From CAZOZZ01 sp965247425 (GTDB lineage: Bacteria; Acidobacteriota; Terriglobia; 20CM-2-55-15), in contig OZ252023.1 in assembly GCA_965247425.1 (NCBI GenBank), positions 1,178,001 through 1,242,000 on the forward strand: a stretch of DNA of 64,000 nt, in the 5' to 3' direction. Below the pieces are notes generated by a model, which was given only the letters and a program-made list of their open reading frames with translations, was not told where the DNA came from and ran no database searches. A program made the translations under genes and the position numbers. Shown here piece by piece: positions 51,469 to 61,927 of the stretch; within the stretch, counting starts at the first letter, position 1, and each line of letters starts with the position of its first letter.

Positions 51469-54026
51469 ATCCGTGGATGCAACGTTCGACCACTGCCAAG
51501 AGATGGCCACAGGCGTCTCTCAGGCTCGTTCTGTCGCTGTGTCTGACCGGATGTGGAGCTCTGGGGCAAACCGAAAACATCACGCCACTCGAACAGGCAC
51601 GTCGTGGGGGGTACGCCGATGCCTCCGTCTCGCTCGAGGCGATGGTCGCGGGCGGCGACACATCCGCCGAGGTCGTCGAAAGCCTTTACTATTCCTGGAT
51701 TCGGCAAGGCGAGTACAGCCATGCCCTGGACCGATTTGAAGATCTGGCCACCGGCAATCCGAATGCGGGGCCGATCCGCCTGGCCGCCGCTCGGGCAAAC
51801 CGGCTCACCGGCAACTACGACCGGTCGCTGGCTCACCTGGAGGCGATACTCAATTTCGCCGATGTCGGTGTTGCCGCCCGCGTCGAGCGCGCCGAGGTCC
51901 TGGATCAAACGGGACGCCGAGATGAAAGCCGCCAGATCTACGCCGACCTGATTGAGGGCTTCCAGGACGGAATCATCCGGGCCCCGGCAGAGATGATTTA
52001 CATCGCGCGGACGATGTGGGCCGAAGAGTACTTCCAGGACGCGAACGATGTTTTTAAGCTGATCGCGCGGGCAAATCCCCGGGATGCGGAAGCCTTCCTG
52101 GCCTGGGGAGACTTGCTCGCCGAGAAGTTCAACGCGCCCGAAGCCCTTTCCAGTTACGAAGACGCGTTAGGTATCGATCCGAACATGCCCGAAGCACATC
52201 TCGGTGTGGCCCGCGTCCACGACGATCCGGAGACGGTCGGCACCGCGATCGAGCGTGCCCTGGAGGTCAATCCGAACTTCATCGAGGCCCACCTGCTCCG
52301 TGCCGAACAGCGCATCGATGCGGAGCAATACGATGAGGCGGACGAGGAAATCGAAAAGGCCCTGGCCATCAACCCCCGGTTGCCGGCCGCGCTCGCGCTT
52401 GCCGCGACGACTCATTTCCTGAGGAACGAGACCTCCGATTTTGATCGGTCCGTCGCCGAGGTCCTCGAGATCAACCCCGAGTACGGGGAGATGTTCTATA
52501 TCCTCGCCCAACGCTGCGTCAATCTCCGGCTGTATGAGCAGGCAGTCGCTTTTGCGCGCGAGGCCATTCGTCTGAATCCGAGATACTGGCTGGCGCACAA
52601 TCTTCTGGCGATCAATTTGATGCGCATCGGCGAAGAAGTGGAAGGAAAGGCCATCCTGGAAACCGCCTACGATAATGACCCGTTCAATGTCTGGACGGTG
52701 AACACGCTCACGCTGCTCGACAGCTTCGACAACTTCGACCGGTTCGAGTCCGAGCATTTCCGGATCATGCTGCACAAGGAAGAAAGCGGGGTTCTGGAGC
52801 CTTACGTTCGCGATTTGCTCGAGGAAGCCTACACGACGCTCAGTTCGAAATACGGCTTCGAACCCGATTTCCCCATCACTTTCGAGATGTTTCCCGATCA
52901 CGAGGACTTCGCGGTGAGAACGTTGGGTCTTCCAGGCCTGGGCGCCCTCGGTGTTTGTTTCGGCAAGGTCGTGGTGATGGATTCCCCGTCGGCGCGTCCA
53001 CCGGAAAGCTTCAACTGGGGCAGCACCCTCTGGCACGAGTTTGCGCACGTGATCACCCTGCAGATCACCGACCACAAGATCCCCCGCTGGTTTTCCGAAG
53101 GGATCTCGGTTTATGAGGAGCGCAAGGCGGTGCCGGGCTGGGGAGACGATCTCCGGATGGATTACCTGGTGGCCGCCCGAGACGGTCAGTTCCTGCCGAT
53201 CGCCGATTTGAACAACGGCTTCATCCGACCGAAGAACCCGGGCCAGGTTTCGCTCTCCTACTACCAGGCTTCGTTGATCTGTGATTACATCGAAGAGAAA
53301 TACGGGTTCGGAGCGATCCGGCAGATGCTCGCTCTTTACAAGGAAGGCGCAGATACCGCGGAAGTCTTCGAACGGGCACTGGCGACGGGTCTCGCCGCGT
53401 TCGATGACAGTTTCCACGACTGGGTCAATGAGAGGATCGCGGCCATCGATCTGGAAGAGTTTCAGAGATTGATGGCCCGGGGCCAGGAGGCTTTCGAAGC
53501 GGAAGATCTGGACGGGGCGATCGAGGCTCTTTCCAGTGCGGTGGAGGCCTATCCGGAGTACTCGGATGAACACAACCCTTACGAGACGCTTGCCGAGGCG
53601 TACATCCGGAAGGGCGACACGCGGTCCGCCATAGAAACGTTGACCCGCTTCCTGTCCTACTCGGAATCCGCCTACGATGCCTATCTGAAACTGGCGCGCC
53701 TCATGATAGAGGACGGCGACCCGGAGGGGGCCCTCGGGATCCTCGAGCGGGCTCTTTTTATTCATCCGTTGGATCTGGAAGGACACCGCGAGCTGGGAGC
53801 TATTTTTCTCGAAGACGAGCGGTTCGACAGTGCGGCGCGGGAGTATGAAGCCCTGCTGGCGTTGAATGCGCCGGATCAGGCGGACACCTATTTCAGGCTG
53901 GCCTCCGCCCAGTATGGGGACGGGAAGCTGGCTGAGGCCAGAAAGAGTATTCTCAGATGTCTGGAGATTGCACCGTCATTCGAAGCGGGGCAGGAGTTGC
54001 TACTGAAAATTGTGAGGTTTAATTGA
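51465..54026 (+). CDS. TPR lipoprotein with gluzincin metallopeptidase domain
   Basis: 853 residues, GTG overlapping the previous stop. Lipoprotein signal LRLVLSLCLTGC. Residues 30-420 are TPR repeats (AHLGVARVHDD, AHLLRAEQRIDAEQYDEADE, and others); residues 430-660 hold a peptidase-MA-type domain with HEFAH (STLWHEFAHVITLQ) and the downstream FSEGISVYEE glutamate of gluzincins; more TPRs follow. It would be tethered to the outer membrane and could cleave a partner protein. Confidence 0.85.
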   Translation: MNPWMQRSTTAKRWPQASLRLVLSLCLTGCGALGQTENITPLEQARRGGYADASVSLEAMVAGGDTSAEVVESLYYSWIRQGEYSHALDRFEDLATGNPNAGPIRLAAARANRLTGNYDRSLAHLEAILNFADVGVAARVERAEVLDQTGRRDESRQIYADLIEGFQDGIIRAPAEMIYIARTMWAEEYFQDANDVFKLIARANPRDAEAFLAWGDLLAEKFNAPEALSSYEDALGIDPNMPEAHLGVARVHDDPETVGTAIERALEVNPNFIEAHLLRAEQRIDAEQYDEADEEIEKALAINPRLPAALALAATTHFLRNETSDFDRSVAEVLEINPEYGEMFYILAQRCVNLRLYEQAVAFAREAIRLNPRYWLAHNLLAINLMRIGEEVEGKAILETAYDNDPFNVWTVNTLTLLDSFDNFDRFESEHFRIMLHKEESGVLEPYVRDLLEEAYTTLSSKYGFEPDFPITFEMFPDHEDFAVRTLGLPGLGALGVCFGKVVVMDSPSARPPESFNWGSTLWHEFAHVITLQITDHKIPRWFSEGISVYEERKAVPGWGDDLRMDYLVAARDGQFLPIADLNNGFIRPKNPGQVSLSYYQASLICDYIEEKYGFGAIRQMLALYKEGADTAEVFERALATGLAAFDDSFHDWVNERIAAIDLEEFQRLMARGQEAFEAEDLDGAIEALSSAVEAYPEYSDEHNPYETLAEAYIRKGDTRSAIETLTRFLSYSESAYDAYLKLARLMIEDGDPEGALGILERALFIHPLDLEGHRELGAIFLEDERFDSAAREYEALLALNAPDQADTYFRLASAQYGDGKLAEARKSILRCLEIAPSFEAGQELLLKIVRFN

Positions 54027-55067
54027 ATGAGTCAGAGCGTGGACCAACAGGAACTTGAGACGGTAGAGAAATTTCATTCCGACATCGCGGCAATCACGCG
54101 CGAAATTCGAAAGACGATCGTCGGTCAGCAGGAAGCGGTGGACCAGGTACTGGTCTCGTTGCTGACCGGCTCTAATTCGATGATCACCGGCGTGCCGGGT
54201 CTGGCAAAGACCCTGCTGATCTCGACCGTTGCCGAAGTCTTGCACTTAAAATTCAACAGGATTCAATTTACGCCGGACTTGATGCCCGCCGACATCACCG
54301 GTACCGAGATAATCGAAGAAGATCGGGCGACGGGGCGTCGTGAGCGCGTGTTTGTCAAGGGGCCGATTTTTGCCAACATCATCCTGGCGGACGAGATCAA
54401 CCGGACGCCGCCCAAGACCCAGGCTGCATTGTTGGAAGCCATGCAGGAACGAACCGTGACCATCGAAGGGAACACCTACCCGCTGGAGCCGCCGTTCTAC
54501 GTGCTGGCGACGCAGAATCCTATCGAGCTTGAAGGAACCTATCCGCTTCCAGAAGCGCAGCTGGACCGCTTCATGTTCAACATCATCATCGACTACCTGA
54601 ACGAAGCCGACGAGATCCAGGTCGTCAGCCAGACGACTTCTCTTCGCGAGGTCACCTACGAGAAGACGATCGGCGGACCGGAGATCATCGAGTTTCAACG
54701 CCTCGTGCGAAAGATGCCCGTGGCGGAACCGGTCATGCGTTATGCCGTGCAGTTGGCCCGCGCGAGCCGGCCAAGCCGGACCCAGGGTGAAGCCGGACCG
54801 GAAGTCCCGGATTTCGTTAAGAAGTACGTCAACTATGGAGCGAGCTTGAGAGCTTCTCAGTTCCTGATCCTCGGCAGCAAGGCCATGGCGCTGATCAACG
54901 GCAGATACAACGTTGCAATAGAAGATATCCAGAAGCTGGCATACCCCGTGTTTCGCCATCGGATCCTGACGAACTTCCACGCGGAGTCGGAAGGCATCAC
55001 ATCCGAAGAGATCGTCAAGAATCTTCTCGAGACCGTGCCGGTGCCGGAGTCCGGAATGAAGGAATGA
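54027..55067 (+). CDS. MoxR-family AAA ATPase
   Basis: 346 residues, one base after the previous stop. Walker A GVPGLAKTLL, Walker B IILADEINRTPPKTQAALLE, sensor 1 ATQNPIELEGTYPLPEAQLD and a helical lid (SLRASQFLILGSKAMALING) are complete. MoxR ATPases act in the cytoplasm with VWA and DUF58 partners as chaperones that help assemble enzyme complexes. The next gene overlaps by 4 nt. Confidence 0.95.
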   Translation: MSQSVDQQELETVEKFHSDIAAITREIRKTIVGQQEAVDQVLVSLLTGSNSMITGVPGLAKTLLISTVAEVLHLKFNRIQFTPDLMPADITGTEIIEEDRATGRRERVFVKGPIFANIILADEINRTPPKTQAALLEAMQERTVTIEGNTYPLEPPFYVLATQNPIELEGTYPLPEAQLDRFMFNIIIDYLNEADEIQVVSQTTSLREVTYEKTIGGPEIIEFQRLVRKMPVAEPVMRYAVQLARASRPSRTQGEAGPEVPDFVKKYVNYGASLRASQFLILGSKAMALINGRYNVAIEDIQKLAYPVFRHRILTNFHAESEGITSEEIVKNLLETVPVPESGMKE

Positions 55068-55978
55068 GCACAGCAGTTGCACCCGGACCGTCCAATCGTT
55101 TTATCGATCCGACGGTTCTATCGAAGATCGAAAACCTGGAGCTGTTGGCTCGTACGGTTGTGGAGGGCTTCGTGCAAGGTCTTCACAAGTCGCCCTATCT
55201 CGGCTTCAGTGTTGATTTTGCCGAATACCGGCCCTACCAGCCGGGTGACGAGATCAAGCGCATCGACTGGAATGTTTTTTCCCGGTTGGACCGCCTGGTC
55301 GTCAAACTGTTCGAAGGGGACACCAATACCCAGGTAAACCTGCTGATGGACGTCAGCGGTTCGATGGGTTACACATCGGGCTCGGTCACGAAGATCGATT
55401 ACGCGCGGTTTCTGACGGCCGCGCTGGCCTACTTTGCGTACGGCCAGCGTGATGGTGTGGGTCTGGTGACTTTTGATCTGGAGGTGTCGGGCCATATACC
55501 CGCCGGTCGCCGAAGCGGCCAGTTGTTCAGTATCCTGGCCGAGCTCGACAAGGCAGCGGCCGGCAAGGTGACCGAGTTTCGGAAGCCACTGGACTACATG
55601 GCCGGGTTTCTCAAGAGGCGGGGAATCGTGGTGCTCGTGTCGGACCTGTATGACGAAGTCGACAACATCATGACCGGGATCAAGCACCTCCGGTCGAAGG
55701 GGAACGACGTCATCGTGTTCCACATCATGGACGACTTCGAACTCAACTTTCCTTTCGACAAGATGACCGCGTTCGAGGATCTGGAGACGATGAAGAAGTT
55801 GAACGTCATCCCCCAATACCTGAAACGCGAGTACTTACAGTTGATCCACGGGCACATCGCAGAACTCCGAAAGGAGATGGCCGCTGTGGGTGCCGACTAC
55901 ACATTGATGAACAGCAGCAAACCGCTCGACGTCGGCCTGTTTGCCTATCTGGCGAAACGAGCGAAAACGAAAACGTGA
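55064..55978 (+). CDS. DUF58 domain protein
   Basis: 304 residues, ATGA overlap with moxR. The DUF58 signature is EYRPYQPGDEIKRIDWNVFS with VKLFEGDTNTQ; an internal VWA-like part has a MIDAS DVSGSMG and the strand GIVVLVSDLYDE. DUF58 proteins work next to MoxR. No TM helix is seen, so it is likely cytoplasmic. After it lies a hairpin repeat before the next gene. Confidence 0.9.
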   Translation: MSTAVAPGPSNRFIDPTVLSKIENLELLARTVVEGFVQGLHKSPYLGFSVDFAEYRPYQPGDEIKRIDWNVFSRLDRLVVKLFEGDTNTQVNLLMDVSGSMGYTSGSVTKIDYARFLTAALAYFAYGQRDGVGLVTFDLEVSGHIPAGRRSGQLFSILAELDKAAAGKVTEFRKPLDYMAGFLKRRGIVVLVSDLYDEVDNIMTGIKHLRSKGNDVIVFHIMDDFELNFPFDKMTAFEDLETMKKLNVIPQYLKREYLQLIHGHIAELRKEMAAVGADYTLMNSSKPLDVGLFAYLAKRAKTKT

Positions 55979-55983
55979 GGGGA

Positions 55984-56062
55984 AGTGGTCAGTGGTTAGT
56001 GGTCAGTGGTCAGTTGCCGGAAGGCTGGAACTGGACAATGACAACTAACAACTGACCACTGA
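55984..56062. repeat. AGTGGTC heptamer palindrome
   Basis: AGTGGTCAGTGGTTAGTGGT followed by CAGTGGTCAGTTG (55984-56016) faces CAATGACAACTAACAACTGA then CCACTGA (56036-56062). It fits the 87-nt gap between the DUF58 and BatA genes and ends 4 nt before the next ATG. Built on 7-nt units, a different family from TAGCGGG and CTCTGCG. Confidence 0.75.
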
Positions 56063-56065
56063 ATT

Positions 56066-58147
56066 ATGTCTTTTTTAAACCCACTCTTCTTCATCGGATC
56101 CCTCGCACTGGCGGTTCCGATACTGATCCACCTGGTGCGCCGTGATAAATCCGAGATCGTCCGGTTCAGCTCGCTGATGTTCCTGCTTCGGATTCCCCGG
56201 AAGACGATTCGGCAACAGAAGTTGCGCAACCTCTTGCTGATGGCGCTCCGGTTGTTGCTGCTGGCGTTGTTGATCGGTGCTTTTGCCAGACCGTACCTGG
56301 TGGAATCCAATGCAGCCGTGACTCCGGACTCTCAATCACGAGGTCTGGTTCTGCTTCTGGACAATTCCTACAGCATGACGTATGGAACGAACTTCCAGCG
56401 GATGCAGAGCGAAGCCAGGGACAGGGTCAGCGGGATGGTTTCGGGAGACCGGGTCGCACTGATCGCTTTCAACGAGAAAGCGACGCTGTTGACCATGCCT
56501 TCGGACGATCCGAATGAGTTGAATGCCCTCATCGGGGCCCTGGAACCGTCTTCGGACCGGACCAGCTACTACGAGGCGTTTACGCTGGCGGATCGAGTGT
56601 TCGGACAGTTGGAAGGTTACGATCAGGAACTGGTCGTCATATCGGACTTTCAGCGCAACGGTTGGAACCGTTCGTCCCGTGAAAGCGTCATCGACGCTTC
56701 GGTCCGCACCGAGCTTGTCGATCTCGGCATCGACAATCCCGAAAACGTCGGCATAGACAGCGTTGGAGTGGATGCCGCAGTCTTCACCCGGACTTACACG
56801 GGACAGGTCATGGCCAGGATCAACAATCATTATCTGGCGGATCCGGTTACGGTACCGGTTACGATCAGCATCAATGATCGAGAAGTCGGGCGCAAGAGCA
56901 TCACTATTCCCGCCGATTCCAGCACGCTGGTCGAATTCACCGGGTTTGACCTTCCGCTCGGATATTCTCGTGGGTCGGTAAAGATAGACGCCGAGGACCC
57001 ACTGATGGTCGACAACCAGTTCCTGTTTGCCATTCAGCGCAGGGAGAAATTGAGGCTCCTTATCGTTGATGCCGGACGTACCCAACAGAGTTTCTTCCTC
57101 CAGCAGGCCCTGACTTCCGCTCCGGATTTGCCCTTCGACGTCACGACAACTCGCGTGAACAATGTCACCGCGGATCAGCTGGAGAACTACGAGGTCGTGA
57201 TCCTGAACGACGTTCCACGTCTGTCGGCCCCGATCAAGACACGCCTGGACGAAATGCGGTTGGCCGGCCAGGGGCAACTTGTCCTTCTGGGAGACAATGT
57301 CGACCTGGACTGGTGGAATGGATTCGAGCAACTGCCGGTCCGTCTCCTGGATAAAGTGTTCGTGGAGAGAGACCGCGACCAGCCTTTCTACTCGTTGACC
57401 ACCTACGACCGCAACCATGAAATCTTCGTGCCTCTGGAGAGAAGCACTCGCTTGACTCTGAATACCGCCCGGTTCTTTGCCTACCTGGAAATGGAAGTCA
57501 AGGACGACACGACGGTGATTGCCAAACTGGAGAACGGCTCGGTGGTCATCGCGGAGGCGTCGGGCGAGGATCGAGGACTGCTGGTGTTCGGCTCCTCCAT
57601 GGACAACAAATGGAACGATTTTCCGCTGAAACCGTCGTTTCTACCCGTCGTTCACGAGATCGTCCGGTATCTGGCTCGATATCGGGAGACCGATGCGTGG
57701 CACCAGTTGGGCGAAGCGGTCCCTGTGTTGACCGCTGAAGATGAGAGTGTGGCGCTGATCATGCCGGATGGGGCAAGACAGACTCTGGGCGAAGCCGCCG
57801 GTATCGGACAGCGGTTCTTCACCCCCGAAATGGTTGGTTTCTACGAGGTTCGCATCGGTCCTGAAACCGCGCATGTTGCCGTGAACCCTCCGTCGAGCGA
57901 AAGCTTGCTGGGGAAGATTCCGGCGGACGAATTGATGTCCAGCGTCCAGCGTCTTCCCGGCGAGGTTCGGCGCGGGGCATTGCTGGCCGAGGGGGAAGAG
58001 GACAACTCTGCGGGACGGCAAAGTTGGTGGTGGTACCTTTTCTTGTTTGCACTTTTGGTCGGTATAGGCGAAATTTATTTAGGAAACCATGTTACGGCAG
58101 CGATGAGTGATCAAGCCCCAGCCGGGAATCTGTCGATTTCCGGTTGA
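56066..58147 (+). CDS. BatA-type VWA membrane protein
   Basis: 693 residues. The N-terminal BatA domain is MSFLNPLFFIGSLALAVPIL, then IHLVRRDK...VRFSSLMFL and a second helix (LLLMALRLLLLALLIGA). The VWA MIDAS reads DNSYS (LVLLLDNSYSMTYG). Long beta-rich regions follow (residues 230-680) and a TM near 656-675 (WWWYLFLFALLVGIGEIYLG). Paired with DUF58 and MoxR it completes a Bat/Moa-like module. Confidence 0.9.
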   Translation: MSFLNPLFFIGSLALAVPILIHLVRRDKSEIVRFSSLMFLLRIPRKTIRQQKLRNLLLMALRLLLLALLIGAFARPYLVESNAAVTPDSQSRGLVLLLDNSYSMTYGTNFQRMQSEARDRVSGMVSGDRVALIAFNEKATLLTMPSDDPNELNALIGALEPSSDRTSYYEAFTLADRVFGQLEGYDQELVVISDFQRNGWNRSSRESVIDASVRTELVDLGIDNPENVGIDSVGVDAAVFTRTYTGQVMARINNHYLADPVTVPVTISINDREVGRKSITIPADSSTLVEFTGFDLPLGYSRGSVKIDAEDPLMVDNQFLFAIQRREKLRLLIVDAGRTQQSFFLQQALTSAPDLPFDVTTTRVNNVTADQLENYEVVILNDVPRLSAPIKTRLDEMRLAGQGQLVLLGDNVDLDWWNGFEQLPVRLLDKVFVERDRDQPFYSLTTYDRNHEIFVPLERSTRLTLNTARFFAYLEMEVKDDTTVIAKLENGSVVIAEASGEDRGLLVFGSSMDNKWNDFPLKPSFLPVVHEIVRYLARYRETDAWHQLGEAVPVLTAEDESVALIMPDGARQTLGEAAGIGQRFFTPEMVGFYEVRIGPETAHVAVNPPSSESLLGKIPADELMSSVQRLPGEVRRGALLAEGEEDNSAGRQSWWWYLFLFALLVGIGEIYLGNHVTAAMSDQAPAGNLSISG

Positions 58148-58200
58148 GAGTGACACCATCTGAGAACTTGTTTCGACGCTCGTTTAATTAAGGAGCCGCA

Positions 58201-61200
58201 ATGGAACCCAGACAGGAACTGCTTCGAAGAATCCAGAAGGTCCGCGGAAAGTGGAATCGCTTTATATGGTTTCGGGGGCTCGCCTGGGTGTTGGGGGTCG
58301 GTGTTGCGGCCCTGGTCCTGGCAATGACCATTGCGGAGTCGACCAATGTTTCCTCGTGGATAATAGTGGCGATGCGGGTCGGCCTTTTCCTGGCCCTTGT
58401 GGCTGCAGTCGTGAAAACTCTCGTGCTGCCGCTCCGCCGGAAACCGGATAATGAGCAGTTGGCACGCTTCGTCGAAGAGAAGCATCCAGGTCTGGAAGAT
58501 CGTCTCACCAGCGCCGTCGAGCTCGTAAAAAAAGCGCCATCCGAACACGGTCCCTTCGGAATTCTCCTGATCCGGGACGCCCTGGACAGAACCCGGCGCA
58601 TCCGTTTTGACGACCTGGTGAACCGGACCCGGTACAACACTTTCGCGACGCTGTCCGGGGTTTTTCTCGCAGCGCTGCTGATTGCCATATATTTCTCGAC
58701 GTTCTTCTTCCCTTATGGAAGCGCACGCTTGTTCGCGGGTTTCCTCGAGCCGCCTCCGGCGCCCGCCTTCCTGATTGAAGTCACTCCCGGTGACACGACG
58801 GTTCCGCGGGGCAGCGATGTTGTCTTGTCGGCGATTACTCCGGGCTTCGATCCCGAGCGTGCCGAAGTACATCTGCGATACGACAACAGCTCTCAGTGGG
58901 AAGCTTCCACGATGGAGGTCACTCCTCAGACAGTTCCGACCTGGAGTCATCTTCTCTTCAACGTACAGGAGCCCATTCGCTACTTCGTCGAGGCCGGCGG
59001 CCACCGGTCGTCGGAGTTCGTCATCTCCGTCGCAGATCTGCCGCGAGTCGAGAGTCTCGACTATACCTACAATTTCCCTCGTTACACCCGCCTGGCTTCC
59101 AGGACTGAAGTGAGCGCCCTGGACATGGTGGCGCTCAAGGGAACCACGGTCGACATGATCGTCCATGCCAGCCAGGAGGTATCGGCGGGGCGTCTGGTGT
59201 TCGCCGACGGCCGTGAGATCGCACTCGAGCCGGGAGCGGAGCAATCTGCCACCGCCAGGGTAACGGTAGACAGGAGCACGACCTTCCGAATCGAACTGAC
59301 CAACACCAGCGGACAGAAGTATCTGGGGCTCGAGGAGTACGCGATGGACGCACTCGACGATCAAAAACCACTGGTGGAGTTCACCGAGCCCGGGCGGGAT
59401 TTCAAGGCGTCGACTGTCGAAGAGGTGTTTACTGAACTACGGGCCGAAGACGACCTGGGCGTCAACACGCTCGATCTCTATTTCTCGGTCAACGGTGGTG
59501 ACGAGCACAAGATAGATCTGTTCAGCAACAACGGGACCGCACCGAAGGACATCTCGGGCAGCTACACATTCTTCCTGGAGGAATACGAAATCCAACCCGG
59601 AGACTTCATCACTTATTACGGAAAGGCCGTCGATTCGGCCAGACCGGCGAACTCCGTGATGACGGACATCTATTTCATTGAAGTTCGCCCCTTTGGTAAG
59701 GAATACACACAGGGCCAGGCCGGCGGTGGCGGAGGCGGCGGAGGCGGCGGAGGTCAGGATGATTCCGCCGAAGCACTTTCGAAGCGGCAGAAAGAGATTA
59801 TTTCGGTCACGTTCAATCTGATCCGGGATGAGGAGAATTTCGAAGCCTCCGAGTATTCCGACAACATCCAGGCGATTGCCGAGAGCCAGAGCAAGCTGGC
59901 CGAGCAGACCCAGACCCTGATGACTCGCCTGACGCGACGTGGTCTGGCGTTTCAGGACAAGATCGGACAACTGACCGAGAACATGCAGACGGCTCTGGAG
60001 CAGATGGGGCCGGCGGCCCAGCAGTTGACCGAAGAGAAACTCGAGGACGCCCTGCCTTTCGAGCAGAGGGCCCTGCAGTACCTGATGCGGGCTGAGGCCT
60101 TGTTCAATGAGATTCAGGTCACGATGGGAGGTGGCGGCGGTGGCGGCGGTCAGAGCGCCGAGGACCTCGCCGATCTCTTTGATCTGGAACTGGACCAGAA
60201 CAAGAACCAGTACGAGACGCTTCAACGAGGCGAGCTGTCCCAGAATCAGGAACAGGAGATGGAGGAGGCCCTCCGCAAGCTGCAGGAACTTGCACAGCGC
60301 CAGCAGAGAATGATGGAGCAGCAACGTCGCCAGGCCGCGGCCCGTGGCGGTGGAGGCGGGGGCCAGCAGATGACCGCCGAGGAACTGCGTCGGGAGACCG
60401 AACGGCTCGCTCGAAATCTGGAGAGGCTTTCCCGTGAGAACAACGACCGGCAGATGGCCAACGTGAGCCGGGCATTACAGCAAGCCGCACGCAACATGCA
60501 ACAGGCAGCCAACGGTAGCAGCCAGGAGCAACAACAGGCTTCCGAGCGTGCCATGGAACAGCTGGAACGAGCCCAGCGTCTTCTGGCGGATGCCCAGGGC
60601 GGAAGCCTTGAGGAAAGGCTGGCCAACCTGCAGCAACAGGCGCGCGAACTTTCCGGCAAGCAGGGCCGCATTGCCGAGGAGACCGAGCGGCTGGCGGCAG
60701 ATCCGCAGAATAACCCCGGTCAACGTGCCAACCAGATTGGCGAGCAGAAGAAAGAGGCCCTGGATGACCTCCAGCGCCTCGAGAAAGGTCTCGAATCGGT
60801 ACAGAACACCTCCGAAAGTCGTGAGACCTCCGCTAGAATTCGATCCGCGGCGAACGCCATCAAATCCGGCCGCCTGGTTGACAAGATGAACCAGGGCCAG
60901 GAACTGCTCGACAACGGCTACTTCGAATATGCAGCCCAGCGGGAGCGCGACATCGAGCAGGCGGTAAATGACATCGAACGACAGCTCGGTGAAGCTGCAG
61001 CCAACGCGGCCAACACAGAGGAAAAGCAGCTTCAGAATGCCCTGAACCAGACCAGTGAAGCGATTCGCCGGCTCGAGTCCATGCAGCGGCGCATGGAGAA
61101 CGAGCAGAACGGTCGGCAGGGTCAAAAGGGTCAGGAAGGTCAGCAGGGCCAAGAAGGCCAAGAGGGCCAGGAAGGACAGCAAGGTCAGGGCCAGCAGGGG

Positions 61201-61713
61201 CAGGGACAGGAAGGTCAGGGCGGTGAGGGCCAGCAAGGTCAACAAGGTCAGGGCGGTCAACAGGGCCAGGGTGGTCAGCAAGGTCAGGGCGGCCCTCGCG
61301 GTGGAAGGTCCGGAGACGGCTTCCGGGGTGGGGACGGTACACGTGGGCCACTCGGCGGCGATGTCCGTCAGCTTGCACGGGAGTGGGAAGAGCGGTTGAG
61401 GGACATTCAGGAGATTCGCGATCAACTGGGGCGTAACAATGACCTGACAGGCGACCTGAATCGGATTATGGAAGCCGTCCGACGCCGAATGGATGGCCGC
61501 TACAACGGGGACCCCGCGGAGATCGAAGCTCTTCGACGTGAGGTCATCGATCCGTTCCGTTCCATCGAACTCGAACTGAGCCGTGAACTGCAGGTCTTGA
61601 TCGGCAAGGAGAACATCCGATCGGCGGCCGATGAGGAAATTCCCGCGGGGTACAAGAAGCTGGTCGAAGACTACTACAAGAAGCTTTCCGACGGTCCCGG
61701 GCCAAATAATTAG
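58201..61713 (+). CDS. DUF4175-like giant coiled-coil membrane protein
   Basis: 1170 residues. TM helices near residues 24-45 (FRGLAWVLGVGVAALVLAMT), 54-80 and 152-172 precede an Ig-like beta region, then two Gly-rich linkers (around residues 505-517 and 642-649) and a 400-residue coiled coil rich in Gln, Glu, Arg (EERLANLQQQARELSGKQGR). Residues about 973-1040 are a GQ-repeat (GQxGQEGQ). The C-terminal helix region (DIQEIRDQLGRNNDLTGDLN) closes it. Likely an envelope-spanning scaffold of the MoxR/VWA system. Confidence 0.8.
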   Translation: MEPRQELLRRIQKVRGKWNRFIWFRGLAWVLGVGVAALVLAMTIAESTNVSSWIIVAMRVGLFLALVAAVVKTLVLPLRRKPDNEQLARFVEEKHPGLEDRLTSAVELVKKAPSEHGPFGILLIRDALDRTRRIRFDDLVNRTRYNTFATLSGVFLAALLIAIYFSTFFFPYGSARLFAGFLEPPPAPAFLIEVTPGDTTVPRGSDVVLSAITPGFDPERAEVHLRYDNSSQWEASTMEVTPQTVPTWSHLLFNVQEPIRYFVEAGGHRSSEFVISVADLPRVESLDYTYNFPRYTRLASRTEVSALDMVALKGTTVDMIVHASQEVSAGRLVFADGREIALEPGAEQSATARVTVDRSTTFRIELTNTSGQKYLGLEEYAMDALDDQKPLVEFTEPGRDFKASTVEEVFTELRAEDDLGVNTLDLYFSVNGGDEHKIDLFSNNGTAPKDISGSYTFFLEEYEIQPGDFITYYGKAVDSARPANSVMTDIYFIEVRPFGKEYTQGQAGGGGGGGGGGGQDDSAEALSKRQKEIISVTFNLIRDEENFEASEYSDNIQAIAESQSKLAEQTQTLMTRLTRRGLAFQDKIGQLTENMQTALEQMGPAAQQLTEEKLEDALPFEQRALQYLMRAEALFNEIQVTMGGGGGGGGQSAEDLADLFDLELDQNKNQYETLQRGELSQNQEQEMEEALRKLQELAQRQQRMMEQQRRQAAARGGGGGGQQMTAEELRRETERLARNLERLSRENNDRQMANVSRALQQAARNMQQAANGSSQEQQQASERAMEQLERAQRLLADAQGGSLEERLANLQQQARELSGKQGRIAEETERLAADPQNNPGQRANQIGEQKKEALDDLQRLEKGLESVQNTSESRETSARIRSAANAIKSGRLVDKMNQGQELLDNGYFEYAAQRERDIEQAVNDIERQLGEAAANAANTEEKQLQNALNQTSEAIRRLESMQRRMENEQNGRQGQKGQEGQQGQEGQEGQEGQQGQGQQGQGQEGQGGEGQQGQQGQGGQQGQGGQQGQGGPRGGRSGDGFRGGDGTRGPLGGDVRQLAREWEERLRDIQEIRDQLGRNNDLTGDLNRIMEAVRRRMDGRYNGDPAEIEALRREVIDPFRSIELELSRELQVLIGKENIRSAADEEIPAGYKKLVEDYYKKLSDGPGPNN

Positions 61714-61927
61714 CGGTCGGTTGATACGGACAGTTGGCGACCATCAGGCGTTCGTTATGGCTTCGAGCGAAGGACCTTATTTCGGTTGGTTCCTGGTTGG
61801 CCTTCCCATCGTCGACTCTTTCACCATTAAAACGGAACTTTTGCCGGAGGTTTATACGTACCTCACTGCAGGGCGCCACCACATTTGCGTGTATGTGGGT
61901 GCGAAAACGAGTTGGAGGTGAGGAGTA

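Noticed and set aside
61714..61927. Short ORFs between the DUF4175-like and DUF4097-like genes
   Set aside because: Frames of 64-96 codons overlap the previous gene's end or lack ribosome sites and motifs.
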